This document shows positions 17,396 to 27,149 of a DNA stretch of 51,787 nucleotides, piece after piece. Each line of letters starts with the position of its first letter. The first letter of the stretch is position 1. Source of the stretch: CAYWMD01 sp964458575 (GTDB lineage Bacteria > Verrucomicrobiota > Verrucomicrobiia > Limisphaerales > JADLHS01); NCBI GenBank assembly GCA_964458575.1, contig CAYWMD010000049.1, positions 1 to 51,787 of the forward strand. Direction: 5' to 3'. The position numbers and the translations under genes were made by a program. The notes under the pieces were generated by a model that was not told where the DNA came from, did not search any database, and was given only the letters and a program-made list of their open reading frames with translations.

Positions 17396-18889
17396 GTGCA
17401 TTCCAGTTCAAACCGTGTTCGCCGACTCCGTTTTATCGCCCGATGTTTGCTGGTGCTGGTCGCGCTATATCTTCTGCTGCTGATTCCCGGGCCGGCATCG
17501 CGCCAGCCGCAGGGCGCGGGCAAACAAGCTTTCCGCTGGCAACGCGACGCATTTTGGGCCGCGCTGGAAGGCGAGTTTCAACAGGCCCGCGCGATCGGTT
17601 GCCATGGACTGACGACTCCCATTGCCGATTCACTCAACGAAATCCACCGGCAGCTTGATATGCTGGCTGCGACCCACCTGCCGCCAGGCGCAACCGTTTT
17701 CGGTTCGTTGGAAACCAATTTCTTTCAGCTCGCGCCGAAGGTGGCGGCGTGTCCGGAACGGTTGCCGGAATTTCTTCAAGCGTTCGCCCGGATGCGGAGT
17801 TTGGTGAAAAAGCAATCCGAACGTTGGCCGATGGATTCACCGGAAACGCGCGAACGGCTTTATCGTTCGCTCTACGGGGCCCGCGCGGCGGTGGAAGAAG
17901 CCTTGCTTCAGTCGCTGCCGGAAAAGGTGCCGGCGCTGGTTGCGAGTGACAACGAACCTTCCGCCACGCCGTCGGCAAGAGTGCATGGCGTCACGTTGCA
18001 CAGCGGGGACATTTTGATTTCGCGCGGGGGCGCGGCCACGTCGGCGCTCATCGCACGCGGGAACGATTTTCCCGGAAACTTTTCGCACGTGGCGCTCGTG
18101 CAGGTGGACGAGCAGACCAAAAGGGTTTCCGTCATCGAATCGCACATCGAAAGCGGGGTGGGGGTGCGACCCATCGAAGCGTATTTTCAGGAAACCAAAC
18201 TGCGCATCATGCTGCTACGTCCGCGGAACGATTCGCCCGCGCTGCGTGCCGATCCGATGTTGCCGCACAAGGCTGCATCACAAGCGTTGAGCGTGGCGCA
18301 GGCACGGCACATTCCCTACGACTTTGCGATGGATCACGCTGACCCGGCGAAGCAATTTTGTTCCGAAGTCGTGTCCGCTGCTTACAAAACCCAGGGCATG
18401 ACGTTGTGGATGGGAATGTCGCATCTCTCGACGCCCGGTGTGACCGCATGGCTTTCCGCGCTGGGCGTGCGGCATTTTGAAACGCAGGAGCCGTCCGACC
18501 TCGAATACGACCCGCAATTGCGCGTCGTGGCCGAGTGGCGCGACCGGGACACGCTCTTCAAGGATCATGCGGACAACGCGGTGATTGATGTGATGCTTGA
18601 AGGCGCGGAACGCGGCGACAAACTGGATTACAACTTGTGGCTGTTACCGGTGACTCGGTTGATGAAGGTTTACAGTGTGGTGCTGAACTGGTTTGGCAAG
18701 GTTGGGCCGATTCCCGAAGGCATGAGCGCCGCGACGGCATTGCGGGTGCAAAGCCTCAAAGCCAATCACGCGGCGGTCAAAACGCGGATGCTGGAAATGG
18801 CCGAACAATTCAGAACCGAAAGAGGCTACGTGCCACCGTATTGGGAACTGGTGCGCTTGGCGCGGGAAGTTCGTTCGGCAAGTAAGTAG
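17396..18889 (+). CDS. YiiX/YebB-type permuted NlpC/P60 cysteine hydrolase
   Basis: This 497-residue protein has an N-terminal membrane anchor (residues 12-32, FIARCLLVLVALYLLLLIPG), then a helical region. A circularly permuted papain-like domain (about 200-360) follows, with GDILISRGGAATSALIARG, the catalytic-type His231 in NFSHVALVQV, Glu248 in VIESHIESGVGV, and Cys322 in KQFCSEVVSAAY. In permuted NlpC/P60 enzymes the His precedes the Cys, as here. Family members act on lipids or peptidoglycan; the substrate here is unknown. The C-terminal 130 residues form an additional helical domain. The GTG at 17396 is the start that keeps the basic n-region, and the gene is divergent from argG. Confidence 0.82.
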   Translation: MHSSSNRVRRLRFIARCLLVLVALYLLLLIPGPASRQPQGAGKQAFRWQRDAFWAALEGEFQQARAIGCHGLTTPIADSLNEIHRQLDMLAATHLPPGATVFGSLETNFFQLAPKVAACPERLPEFLQAFARMRSLVKKQSERWPMDSPETRERLYRSLYGARAAVEEALLQSLPEKVPALVASDNEPSATPSARVHGVTLHSGDILISRGGAATSALIARGNDFPGNFSHVALVQVDEQTKRVSVIESHIESGVGVRPIEAYFQETKLRIMLLRPRNDSPALRADPMLPHKAASQALSVAQARHIPYDFAMDHADPAKQFCSEVVSAAYKTQGMTLWMGMSHLSTPGVTAWLSALGVRHFETQEPSDLEYDPQLRVVAEWRDRDTLFKDHADNAVIDVMLEGAERGDKLDYNLWLLPVTRLMKVYSVVLNWFGKVGPIPEGMSAATALRVQSLKANHAAVKTRMLEMAEQFRTERGYVPPYWELVRLAREVRSASK

Positions 18890-19141
18890 GCCGGACTTGG
18901 ACCGCGGTTCGGTGTGGGTTCGCCTGGCGGAAGCAACTCTGCTCATGCTGACCGGTCAAAACCCGGGATCAACAAGGGATCGAAACAGAATCCTTGCATT
19001 TCGGAGAGAAAAATGCGATTCGGTGGGCATTCAGCAACGCACAATGCCTGGCTCATTCAGGAAACGTTTGCCTTGGCCTGGCATGGCAATCCGGGTATTC
19101 GCGCGTAATTCAGCAATCAGTTCGTCGGTCGGCCCAACTGC

Positions 19142-22100
19142 ATGTCTATGAAAGTTCACTTGTTGTTCGTTCATCTGGCGTTACTCATCGGCGTCCCGGG
19201 CTGGATGATGCCCGCTTCCGCGGCAATCCTCTCCGTCACCGGCAACGACACGCTTGTCGGTAATCGTCCGGCGAACCTGATCACGAACGGCAGCTTCGAG
19301 GCGGATGGTGGCGTGGCGCCGAACCTCGCTTACTGGGCCACGGGCACGAGTCTGACGCCGCCGATGTCGCTGACGGCGTGGACCGCCAGCGGACAGGTTG
19401 CCAGTTATGCCTATTGGGGAAGCGACGGCTTTGGGGGAATCAAATCTAGCGCGCCGTTTCCGCACGGCACGAACGGCCTTTATTTTGGCGCGGGCATCAT
19501 GCAATTGGTCGCGCCGTGGCCGGTGGAAGCGAACAACGGGCTCGTGACGTTCACTTCCACGCCTGCAATACTTCCCAAGTTTACCGATGGGCCGGTGATT
19601 TTGCAGCAAACCGTCAACGGACTGAACCCATCCACCACGTACGTTCTCGATTTTTGGACGAGTGGCGAAAACGTCGGTCAACCCGGATTGCCGGTGGACG
19701 GTTTCTTCGGCCTCGATATCACGGGCGAACCGACCCTCTACTTCGCGGCGCCGAGCGGAAATTTCGCCCCCGTCGGTCCGTCGCAGCGCTACCAGGTTTA
19801 TTTCACGCCGACCTCCACCTCGGTGACGTTCAAATGGAGCAACTGGGGACACTACTTCGATCAGAACGGGTTTCTCTCCGACGAACTCGTGCTCGACGAT
19901 GTGATCTTGAATGCGTTGACCAATTCAAGCTCCGGGCTGGACTGCAACTGTTTCACGAATCTCACTCTCACCTGCCCGGCCAACGTCCCGGATTTCTGCG
20001 CGCTGGCGGCGAACTGTTTTGGCACGAACATGATCCCCGGCTCTTGCACGCAGAATTTTCCACCGGGCATGCCGCTGACGGCGGGCAGCTACCCCATCTT
20101 CGTCCAGGTGCTCGACCTCCAGAGCAACGCCTTTAACTGCATCGTCAACGTCACAGTTCAGCCGCCGGTACCGGCGCCACCGCTGACGGTGGTTTGTCCG
20201 ACGAACAAGACCGTTGAGTGCGGCGGCGGATGGAGTTTTGATTCGCCGGTCATTCTGTCGTCATGCTGCGGCGTGACGGTGACTTCATCAGACGTGACCT
20301 TGAGCCAGTCGTCGTGTGGTGAAGTCATTGAGCGCACGTGGCTGATCACCGACGGCTGCGGCAATTCCACCACCTGCACTCAAAAGGTCACCACGGTGGA
20401 CACAACGCCGCCCGGCCGGGCTTGCGGCGTGAACATGGTCCCGAACCCGAGCTTCGAGCGCTACACGAATTGTCCCAGCATGATTTCGCAGTTCGATTTC
20501 GCCGCGCCGTGGTTCACGCCGAGCGACGGCACCACCGATCTCTACAGTTCGTGCGGCGGACCGTGGTCGTCGGTTTCCACGCCAACCAATCTGGCGGGCG
20601 TTGAAATCCCCCAAGATGGCCAAGCTTACGCCGGCGCGGTGGTGTGGTCACAATACGGCCTGAACACCAACAACAGCTACCGGGATTATCGCGAGTATCT
20701 CGAAGTGCCATTGCGCACGACGCTGGTCGGCGGAGCGCGGTATCAGGTTTCTTTCTACGTGAGCCGATCGGACAATCGTCCTTATGCCATCGCCGAGCTG
20801 GGCGCATATTTCTCCAAGCTTCCCCTCCAGACGAATGGTTTCTACCGCAACTTCGCCGTCACGCCGCAGGTGGAGAATGCTTCAACGAACCTGCTGCTCG
20901 CGACGAACGGCTGGATGCTCGTGCAAGGCACGTTCATCGCCACCGGCAACGAGGAGTATCTGACGATTGGCAATTTCCGCACAGACGCGAACACGACCTG
21001 GACGAATGCCAACCCCAACGCGCCGCTGCCGGATTACGCCTATTATTATTTCGACGACATCTCGGTGACCATGCTCTGCGATCCCATCACGAACAAGGTC
21101 ACCGAGTGCGGCCAGCCATGGGATTGGGATCTTCGCGATCAGTCGTTTTTCGACAATTGCAGCGGCATCGGCCTGACCATCAACACCACGACCACCACCA
21201 ACAGCTACTGCCCGACGGTGATCCAGCGCGAATGGGAACTTACCGATGCCTGCGGCAACTCGAACTACTTCACCCAGACCATCACCAACGTGGATACGAC
21301 TCCGCCGAAGCTCCAGTGCGCTCCCGGCGCGAACCTCGTTCCGAATCCGCAGTTTGAGAACAAGGCGTACTGTCCCTTCTACTTCGGCCAGGTCAGCGCT
21401 GCCGCGCCGTGGTTCAACCCCACCATCGCCACCCCGGATTACATGAACGCCTGCTCGCCCTTCTGGCTGATGGGCGTGCCCAGTAACGCCATGGGCAACC
21501 AGGCCGCGTTCAGTGGCGACGGCTACATGGGCGCGTTTGCCTACTCGGTTTACGGAACCAATCCCGTGCCCGGTTACCGCGAATACATCGAAGCCCCGCT
21601 GCTCGCGCCGTTGCAACCCGGCATGCAATATCAAGTGTCATTCTACGTGAGCCTTGCCGACACGTCGGGTTGGTCCATCGGAAACATTGGCGCGCACTTC
21701 TCCGTTGGCGCCCTCGTCAACGGCTCGACGCAAGGGCCGTTGAACGTCGTTCCGCAAGTGGCTAATCCGCCGGGCAATCTGCTCACGAACAAGACCGGGT
21801 GGACGCTGGTCTCCGGCATCTTCACCGCCAGCGGCGGCGAAAATCATATCACGCTCGGAAATTTCCTCGACGACGCTTCGACCACGGCCATCACGAACGC
21901 CTTTGGCACGAACCACACCTATTACTACTACGATGACATCTCGGTGGTGCCCTTGTGCAGCTTCACGAACAAGACTGTTCCCTGCGGCAGCCAGTGGGAA
22001 TTCGATCCGCCCATGGCCTATGACGAATGTAGCGGCGATTACGTTTCCGTATTCGTGACGACCAATTGGACGACCGGCCCGTGCCCCAAAGTCCACACGC

Positions 22101-25096
22101 GCGTCTGGACGATTTACGACGCGTGCGCCAACCCCATGACTGCGACGCAGTCGGTGACCGAGGTGGACACCGTTGCGCCCGTGCTTGTCTGCAACGGCTT
22201 GAACATGGTGCCGAACCCGGACTTCGAGAATTACGTTCAATGTCCCGGTGCATTTTCGTTCCTGGAATACGCGCAGCCATGGCAGGGCTGGAGTTCGGAG
22301 TTGTATCACGCCTGCGCCACGTTCGCGTCTGGCGTCTCTGTCCCCGTCAACTGGATCGGCACCCAGGCGGCGTTCTCGGGTGGCGGCTACGGCGGCTGCT
22401 ATGTTTACGGCTCACTCGGAACGAACTCCTACCGCGAATATCTGACCACGCCGCTCATCGCGCCGTTGATCGCTGGTCAATCCTACGCGATTTCCTTCCG
22501 AGTGAGCCGCGCCGACAACTGCGCCTGGGGTATCGCCGAGATCGGCGCGTATCTGGGCAACATCGCGGTCACGAACTTGCCCAACTACTTCTCCCTCACG
22601 CCCCAGATCGTGAATCCCTCCGCCAACATCATCACCTCCGCGACCAACTGGACGCTCATCGCCGGCACCTTCACTGCCACCGGCAACGAGGACACGCTCA
22701 TCCTCGGTAACTTTCTCACCGACGCCAACACCACCGCACAATCCATCGGCGGCACGTACAATTCCGGCTATTATTACTTCGACGACGTAAAAGTGATCGC
22801 GCTCTGCACCAACACACCCGTCAAGACCGTGGCCTGTGCCGCACCGTGGAATTTCGATCCCGCACCGCTGAGCGTTGATCTTTGTGCGGGCAGCAATGTG
22901 ACCGTCACCCTCGCGAGCACGGTCACGAACAGCACCTGCCCGGTCAACGCCGTGCGCACCTGGACGCTCACCGACGCCTGCGGCAACGCGACCAACTGGA
23001 GTCAGACCGTGATCGCTTCGACCAACGGTGGCGCGCTGGCGGTGAACTGCGATTGTCTGATGGATGGCGCACTGTCGCTCCTCACCACGAATGCGTGTCA
23101 GGCGGTTGTGCCGAACCTCTCCGTGCTGTCAAATTCACCGTGCATCGTGAACAACTGCGGCGCGCTCGCCATTACGCAAACACCTCCAGCCGGAACCGTC
23201 GTCGGCGCGGGGCAGCACAACATTACCGTGAAGATCTCCAACTGCGCCGGCATCACCAATACCTGCGTTCTGCCGTTCTATGTGAACGCACCCGTGCCAA
23301 CGATCACCTGCCCGCCGAACATCGTCGTCACCGGTTGCAGCAACAACAGCGCGATCGTGAACTTCGCCGCGACCGCCATTGGCAACGTCGGGCCGATCGT
23401 ATATTCGCCGCCGCCGGGCAGCGTCTTCACGCAGGGAGTCACGTATGTAACGTGCACGGCGACGAGCAGTTGTGGCGGCATCGCGATCTGCGGCTTCAAC
23501 GTCACCGTAAAACCACCGCGCCGCATCTGGGACTGCATCACCAAGATCATAGGCATCAAGGTCAATTTGCCGCCGCCCACGGGCCGTATCATTTATCTCC
23601 CCGACTTTCCCGATGGCGGCAAAGGCGTGGACCTCGCCGACCTCAGTGGCACCGAGGGACTGCGCTTCGATCTCGGCGCGGCGGAGAAATTCACCTTCAG
23701 CACCGTGCTGGATTTCACCACGCCTACGAACGCCAGCTTCGAATTGCGCCTGCCCCCCGGCGGCGGCAGCACCACCAGCACACCGCTCGTGTGCTTCGAA
23801 CGCGCGGCAGAGACGAACAGTGCCTGGGACATCCGACTCGCGCCGCAGATTGTCAGCGATCCGGCGGCGCAACTTCGCTCCGTCGCGATTAATCAGGATG
23901 GCATGTTGCTTGACTCCGTGTCCGTGGACCGCGCTGCGCTCGACACCAATGTCTTCGCCCGAATTGAACTCATGAACGGCGCAACGAGTGTCGTGATGCA
24001 GGTCACGCTCGATTGCCTGACGCGGGAGGTCACCCTCGGTTTCCCGAACTGCAACTGGACGCCCAGCGCGCGGCACAAGGGCTGGGATGGCTGCATTTAT
24101 GGACCGGACAAGCCGCGCCCCGCAAAGACCAACAAGACCGCGCGCGTCATCATCACGCCGCCAGCCGTGCCGCCGCTGCCGCCAATCACCGAACTCAATT
24201 TGACAATCAGCAACCTCACGACGCTGGCGTTCGACAATCCGTCCATCACCATGTCGGGCCGCAAATGGAGCGATGGCCACGTGACTTTGATGAAAGCCTA
24301 CGACGACGGCACGGAGCGCGGCATGGAATTCTTCGCCGATGCCGACGGCGGCGGAGTGGAAGCCGAACTCGGCCACGCGGCCAGCTTCTCGTTGCGCATG
24401 ACACCGCGCGACAACCCCGGCCTGCCGCCCGCCGAACAACAATTCGCCATCCGTGGCTGGCCGCCGGGCACGACGACGAATCGCCCACCGCCGCCCGTGA
24501 TCAACGTGCGTCTCGTGCCGGACAACAGCGGCCTTGGCGGAGTACAACTCGGCACGGACTTCGTGGATTGGGGCGTTTCCACCGTCACGCTGCAACTCTG
24601 GGACGGCCCATCGCTCGTTGGCGAAACCAATCACGTGCCAGTCGGGCCCACCAGCACGCTGGTCATGCTCGCCGGGCTCCCGGGAATTCTCGGCTGCTCC
24701 GGTGTCGGGGTGGTGAGCTTGTCGGACACGAATCCCGTCGTCGTTCTCGACGGGATGACCTGCGGCACGTTGGGATGCGTCGGCACGGAACTGCGCATCA
24801 TTGCGGAGCCGTCCACGATGTTCACGCCGCCGACGGCCTACACCGGGTTCAGTGCGAGCATTGGGGAAGACATGTATTATCTGCTCCACCGCCTGCAGAC
24901 CACGCCGGCATGTTCACCGATTCCTTTGCAGGTCACGCCTTCGTCCACCGGCGTCACCCTGTCTTGGGAGGGCGACGGCTTCCACCTGCAAGGCGCGGAA
25001 TCCATCGAAGGACCGTGGTATGACCTGAACGTGGAATCCCCCGCGACGATTCCGGCCGACACCAGCCCGCGGCTGTTCCGCTTAAGGTGCGATTAA
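19142..25096 (+). CDS. Giant modular secreted protein with alternating HYR-like and NPSFE modules
   Basis: This 1984-residue protein has a signal peptide (residues 1-27). A DUF642-like/choice-of-anchor domain opens with NLITNGSFEADGG (about 40-260). A Cys-rich HYR-like module starts at about 349. Three modules begin NMVPNPSFERYTNCP (431), NLVPNPQFENKAYCP (731) and NMVPNPDFENYVQCP (1021), each about 200 residues and ending YYYFDD-x-V...LC. Between and after them come HYR-like blocks with TVECGG/TECGQPW/VPCGSQW and W.(L/I).D(A/G)CGN. A true HYR domain (ITCPPNIVVTGC) lies near 1385, followed by beta-rich regions and a tail ending ADTSPRLFRLRCD. NPSFE modules are best known from Bacteroidetes surface proteins. 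No catalytic site is seen; adhesion or glycan binding is a guess. Its TAA overlaps the convergent mtnP stop. Confidence 0.85.
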   Translation: MSMKVHLLFVHLALLIGVPGWMMPASAAILSVTGNDTLVGNRPANLITNGSFEADGGVAPNLAYWATGTSLTPPMSLTAWTASGQVASYAYWGSDGFGGIKSSAPFPHGTNGLYFGAGIMQLVAPWPVEANNGLVTFTSTPAILPKFTDGPVILQQTVNGLNPSTTYVLDFWTSGENVGQPGLPVDGFFGLDITGEPTLYFAAPSGNFAPVGPSQRYQVYFTPTSTSVTFKWSNWGHYFDQNGFLSDELVLDDVILNALTNSSSGLDCNCFTNLTLTCPANVPDFCALAANCFGTNMIPGSCTQNFPPGMPLTAGSYPIFVQVLDLQSNAFNCIVNVTVQPPVPAPPLTVVCPTNKTVECGGGWSFDSPVILSSCCGVTVTSSDVTLSQSSCGEVIERTWLITDGCGNSTTCTQKVTTVDTTPPGRACGVNMVPNPSFERYTNCPSMISQFDFAAPWFTPSDGTTDLYSSCGGPWSSVSTPTNLAGVEIPQDGQAYAGAVVWSQYGLNTNNSYRDYREYLEVPLRTTLVGGARYQVSFYVSRSDNRPYAIAELGAYFSKLPLQTNGFYRNFAVTPQVENASTNLLLATNGWMLVQGTFIATGNEEYLTIGNFRTDANTTWTNANPNAPLPDYAYYYFDDISVTMLCDPITNKVTECGQPWDWDLRDQSFFDNCSGIGLTINTTTTTNSYCPTVIQREWELTDACGNSNYFTQTITNVDTTPPKLQCAPGANLVPNPQFENKAYCPFYFGQVSAAAPWFNPTIATPDYMNACSPFWLMGVPSNAMGNQAAFSGDGYMGAFAYSVYGTNPVPGYREYIEAPLLAPLQPGMQYQVSFYVSLADTSGWSIGNIGAHFSVGALVNGSTQGPLNVVPQVANPPGNLLTNKTGWTLVSGIFTASGGENHITLGNFLDDASTTAITNAFGTNHTYYYYDDISVVPLCSFTNKTVPCGSQWEFDPPMAYDECSGDYVSVFVTTNWTTGPCPKVHTRVWTIYDACANPMTATQSVTEVDTVAPVLVCNGLNMVPNPDFENYVQCPGAFSFLEYAQPWQGWSSELYHACATFASGVSVPVNWIGTQAAFSGGGYGGCYVYGSLGTNSYREYLTTPLIAPLIAGQSYAISFRVSRADNCAWGIAEIGAYLGNIAVTNLPNYFSLTPQIVNPSANIITSATNWTLIAGTFTATGNEDTLILGNFLTDANTTAQSIGGTYNSGYYYFDDVKVIALCTNTPVKTVACAAPWNFDPAPLSVDLCAGSNVTVTLASTVTNSTCPVNAVRTWTLTDACGNATNWSQTVIASTNGGALAVNCDCLMDGALSLLTTNACQAVVPNLSVLSNSPCIVNNCGALAITQTPPAGTVVGAGQHNITVKISNCAGITNTCVLPFYVNAPVPTITCPPNIVVTGCSNNSAIVNFAATAIGNVGPIVYSPPPGSVFTQGVTYVTCTATSSCGGIAICGFNVTVKPPRRIWDCITKIIGIKVNLPPPTGRIIYLPDFPDGGKGVDLADLSGTEGLRFDLGAAEKFTFSTVLDFTTPTNASFELRLPPGGGSTTSTPLVCFERAAETNSAWDIRLAPQIVSDPAAQLRSVAINQDGMLLDSVSVDRAALDTNVFARIELMNGATSVVMQVTLDCLTREVTLGFPNCNWTPSARHKGWDGCIYGPDKPRPAKTNKTARVIITPPAVPPLPPITELNLTISNLTTLAFDNPSITMSGRKWSDGHVTLMKAYDDGTERGMEFFADADGGGVEAELGHAASFSLRMTPRDNPGLPPAEQQFAIRGWPPGTTTNRPPPPVINVRLVPDNSGLGGVQLGTDFVDWGVSTVTLQLWDGPSLVGETNHVPVGPTSTLVMLAGLPGILGCSGVGVVSLSDTNPVVVLDGMTCGTLGCVGTELRIIAEPSTMFTPPTAYTGFSASIGEDMYYLLHRLQTTPACSPIPLQVTPSSTGVTLSWEGDGFHLQGAESIEGPWYDLNVESPATIPADTSPRLFRLRCD

Positions 25097-25956
25097 AGAT
25101 ATTTTGCCAGTAGCGGCTTCAACTCGGCGATGGTTTTCTTTGGCCAGAGTTTGCGATCGGTCATGATTGCACTATTCAACGCCGAGTGACACGACCAGTT
25201 CGGTCGGGCAGGAATCCGCGGGATCGTGCGGGCGATGATGGCTTTGGCTGTGGCCGCGTTTTTCGTCAGGTTGCCAACGACCATTTCCACGGTCACGTGG
25301 TCGTGTTCCTCGTTCCAGCAATCGTAGTCGGTAATCATCGCCACCGTGGCGTAGGCGATTTCGGCCTCGCGTGCGCACTTGGCTTCGCCCAGGTTCGTCA
25401 TGCCGATGACGTCGTAGCCCAAGGTGTGATTGGTCTGAGACTCGGCGCGGGTGCTGAAGGCTGGGCCTTCCATGTTCACGTAAGTGCCGCCATCGTGGAC
25501 GCGGGCTTTCACAGAACGAGCCGATTTCAGGAGCAAACGCCGCAACTCCTCGCAAATGGGATGCGCGAACGCCACGTGCGCGACGATGCCACGGCCAAAG
25601 TAAGTGTGTTCGAAGTCGCGCTTTGTCCGGTCGAGGAATTGATCCACGAGCACGATGTCGCACGGGTGATACTTTTTTTGAAGCGAACCCACGGCACTGA
25701 CGCTGATGATCCAGGCGACACCGAGTTTTTTCATGGCCCAGATGTTGGCGCGATGATTCAGCTCGCTTGGCAGGATGCGATGTCCACGGCCGTGGCGCGG
25801 CAGGAAGACGACCTCGCGCCCAGCGAGCCGGCCGGTGAGTAATTCATCTGACGGCGGGCCAAACGGGGTTTTGACCTTCACCCATTTCTGGTTCGTGAAG
25901 CCTTCGAGGTTGTAAAGCCCCGTGCCGCCGATGATACCGATTCGGTGTTGTTTCAT
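25093..25956 (-). CDS. mtnP: S-methyl-5'-thioadenosine phosphorylase
   Basis: This 287-residue enzyme of methionine salvage splits methylthioadenosine with phosphate into adenine and 5-methylthioribose 1-phosphate. Conserved sites are IGIIGGTGLY (phosphate loop), PRHGRGH, ISVSAVGSL, the substrate segment NMEGPAFSTRAES, MTNLGEAKCAREAEI, and TDYDCW, whose Asp residues read the adenine 6-amino group and separate MTA phosphorylase from purine nucleoside phosphorylases specific for 6-oxopurines. I chose ATG 25956 as the family start; upstream in-frame codons add 13 unrelated residues. Its stop shares the TTAA at 25093-25096 with the stop of the giant secreted protein on the other strand. Confidence 0.93.
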   Translation of the reverse strand: MKQHRIGIIGGTGLYNLEGFTNQKWVKVKTPFGPPSDELLTGRLAGREVVFLPRHGRGHRILPSELNHRANIWAMKKLGVAWIISVSAVGSLQKKYHPCDIVLVDQFLDRTKRDFEHTYFGRGIVAHVAFAHPICEELRRLLLKSARSVKARVHDGGTYVNMEGPAFSTRAESQTNHTLGYDVIGMTNLGEAKCAREAEIAYATVAMITDYDCWNEEHDHVTVEMVVGNLTKNAATAKAIIARTIPRIPARPNWSCHSALNSAIMTDRKLWPKKTIAELKPLLAKYL

Positions 25957-26055
25957 GCTGGTGATATTCTGTGAGTTGAACTGAATTTGCGCCAAACAAA
26001 AACGGCAAGTGCAGTTCCAGGACTCTGCCCCTTTCCCGAGGCCCTCCGACCGGTC

Positions 26056-26925
26056 TCAGGTCGCTGGCACAAAACGCTGCCCCAACCAGGCGGCGCCAAA
26101 GAGGACAGGAAACCCGAAACTCATTTCACGTGGCAAGCCGGGTGCCACGGCCAGCCAGTCTACGAAGACAATCCCCGCCAGCAAACCGGAAACCGTTCGC
26201 CCGACATTGGTGTCACTGGCCCAGAAGGTTGTGCGCAAGCAACGCACCACCCACAGCACCAAAACCAGCGACACCCACAAAGCGGGTTCACGATACACCC
26301 CGGCGTTCATGAGCAACGCGAGGAGAACAGGCGTGCCCAGCAACACGGCCGGCCAATATCGAACCGCGCCGCGCGTGCTTTCGACGCGCGCAAGAAAACT
26401 CAATCCCGCCACGTAAGCCGCCAAAACCAGCCCGCACCAGATCGCCCCGCCCGTCACACTCCGGGCTCCGCTTGACGTGGCAATGACGTAAACGAAAAAC
26501 CGGCAGAGGCCCATCAATGCCGGAGAAAAAGTGATGAGCTTGTGAATCCCGTCGTAAAGCACGATGCACAGCGCCAACACCAGACCGAGCCACCCCGGCG
26601 CTTTGCCGCAGACGAAAAGGAGCATCAAGCCCGCAACCAACCAGCCCCAACCCCACCATCCGGCCGCGCGCGACGAAATGGCCCCGGACGGAATCGGACG
26701 TTCCTTGCGATGCTGCCGGTCGAATTGCACGTCGAACACGTCGTTCAGATACATTCCGCCGAGATAGAGGCATGTGACCCCGGAAAACAGAAACGGCAGC
26801 TTCGACACATTGCCACCGCCGCCCAGCCACCAACCCGCCAGGCAGTTTGACCAGACGGTGGGAAGATTGGAAACGCGCCCCAAAATCAGGAGCGCGCGCA
26901 GTCGGCGAAAAGAATCGCTGCCCAT
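26056..26925 (-). CDS. UbiA-family prenyltransferase
   Basis: This 289-residue integral membrane protein has about eight or nine helices. The first Asp-rich motif, which binds prenyl diphosphate through magnesium, is LNDVFDVQFDRQHRKERPIPSG, present as NDxxDxxxD. The second region is weaker: YDGIHKLI in place of the usual DxxxD. The opening LGRVSNLPTVWSNCLAGW is common to a UbiA subgroup in Planctomycetes and Verrucomicrobia. The aromatic or lipid acceptor is unknown, and no quinone genes lie nearby. ATG 26925 gives the normal start; an in-frame ATG at 26982 would add 19 residues encoded by the repeat-bearing spacer. Confidence 0.85.
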   Translation of the reverse strand: MGSDSFRRLRALLILGRVSNLPTVWSNCLAGWWLGGGGNVSKLPFLFSGVTCLYLGGMYLNDVFDVQFDRQHRKERPIPSGAISSRAAGWWGWGWLVAGLMLLFVCGKAPGWLGLVLALCIVLYDGIHKLITFSPALMGLCRFFVYVIATSSGARSVTGGAIWCGLVLAAYVAGLSFLARVESTRGAVRYWPAVLLGTPVLLALLMNAGVYREPALWVSLVLVLWVVRCLRTTFWASDTNVGRTVSGLLAGIVFVDWLAVAPGLPREMSFGFPVLFGAAWLGQRFVPAT

Positions 26926-26984
26926 CGCGTTGAGCAAACCAGAAAATACCGCGGACGGAAAGGCAAACGGTGCACACAACACGC

Positions 26985-27056
26985 GGCACGGATGCCGCGA
27001 TAACCGGCAGGCAGGATGCCCGCCGCCACGGTGGAGGCGCGCTTCCAGCGTGCCGG
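26985..27056. repeat. GC-rich dispersed repeat between ubiA-like gene and apgM
   Basis: Contains nested hairpins, for example GCGGCA-CGGA-TGCCGC and GGCAGGCAGGATGCCCGCC, plus a segment that on the minus strand would read RASTVAAGILPAG. I recall such strings as common spurious products of a dispersed repeat in Verrucomicrobia; that is memory, not a search. No gene is supported here. Confidence 0.5.
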
Positions 27057-27149
27057 TGATTGCGACATCCTTGCCGCCAGTGCGTCAGCGGCAAAATCCA
27101 TCCCGCATTTCCGTTGACGCTGCGGCGCGGTTGGCCGCATGATTTTCGC

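Noticed and set aside
18897..19151. Short plus-strand frame before the giant protein
   Set aside because: No motif, poor codon use, and it overlaps the next gene's start; treated as spacer.
26994..27140. Small minus-strand frame containing RASTVAAGILPAG
   Set aside because: It matches the pattern of a dispersed GC-rich repeat rather than a gene.
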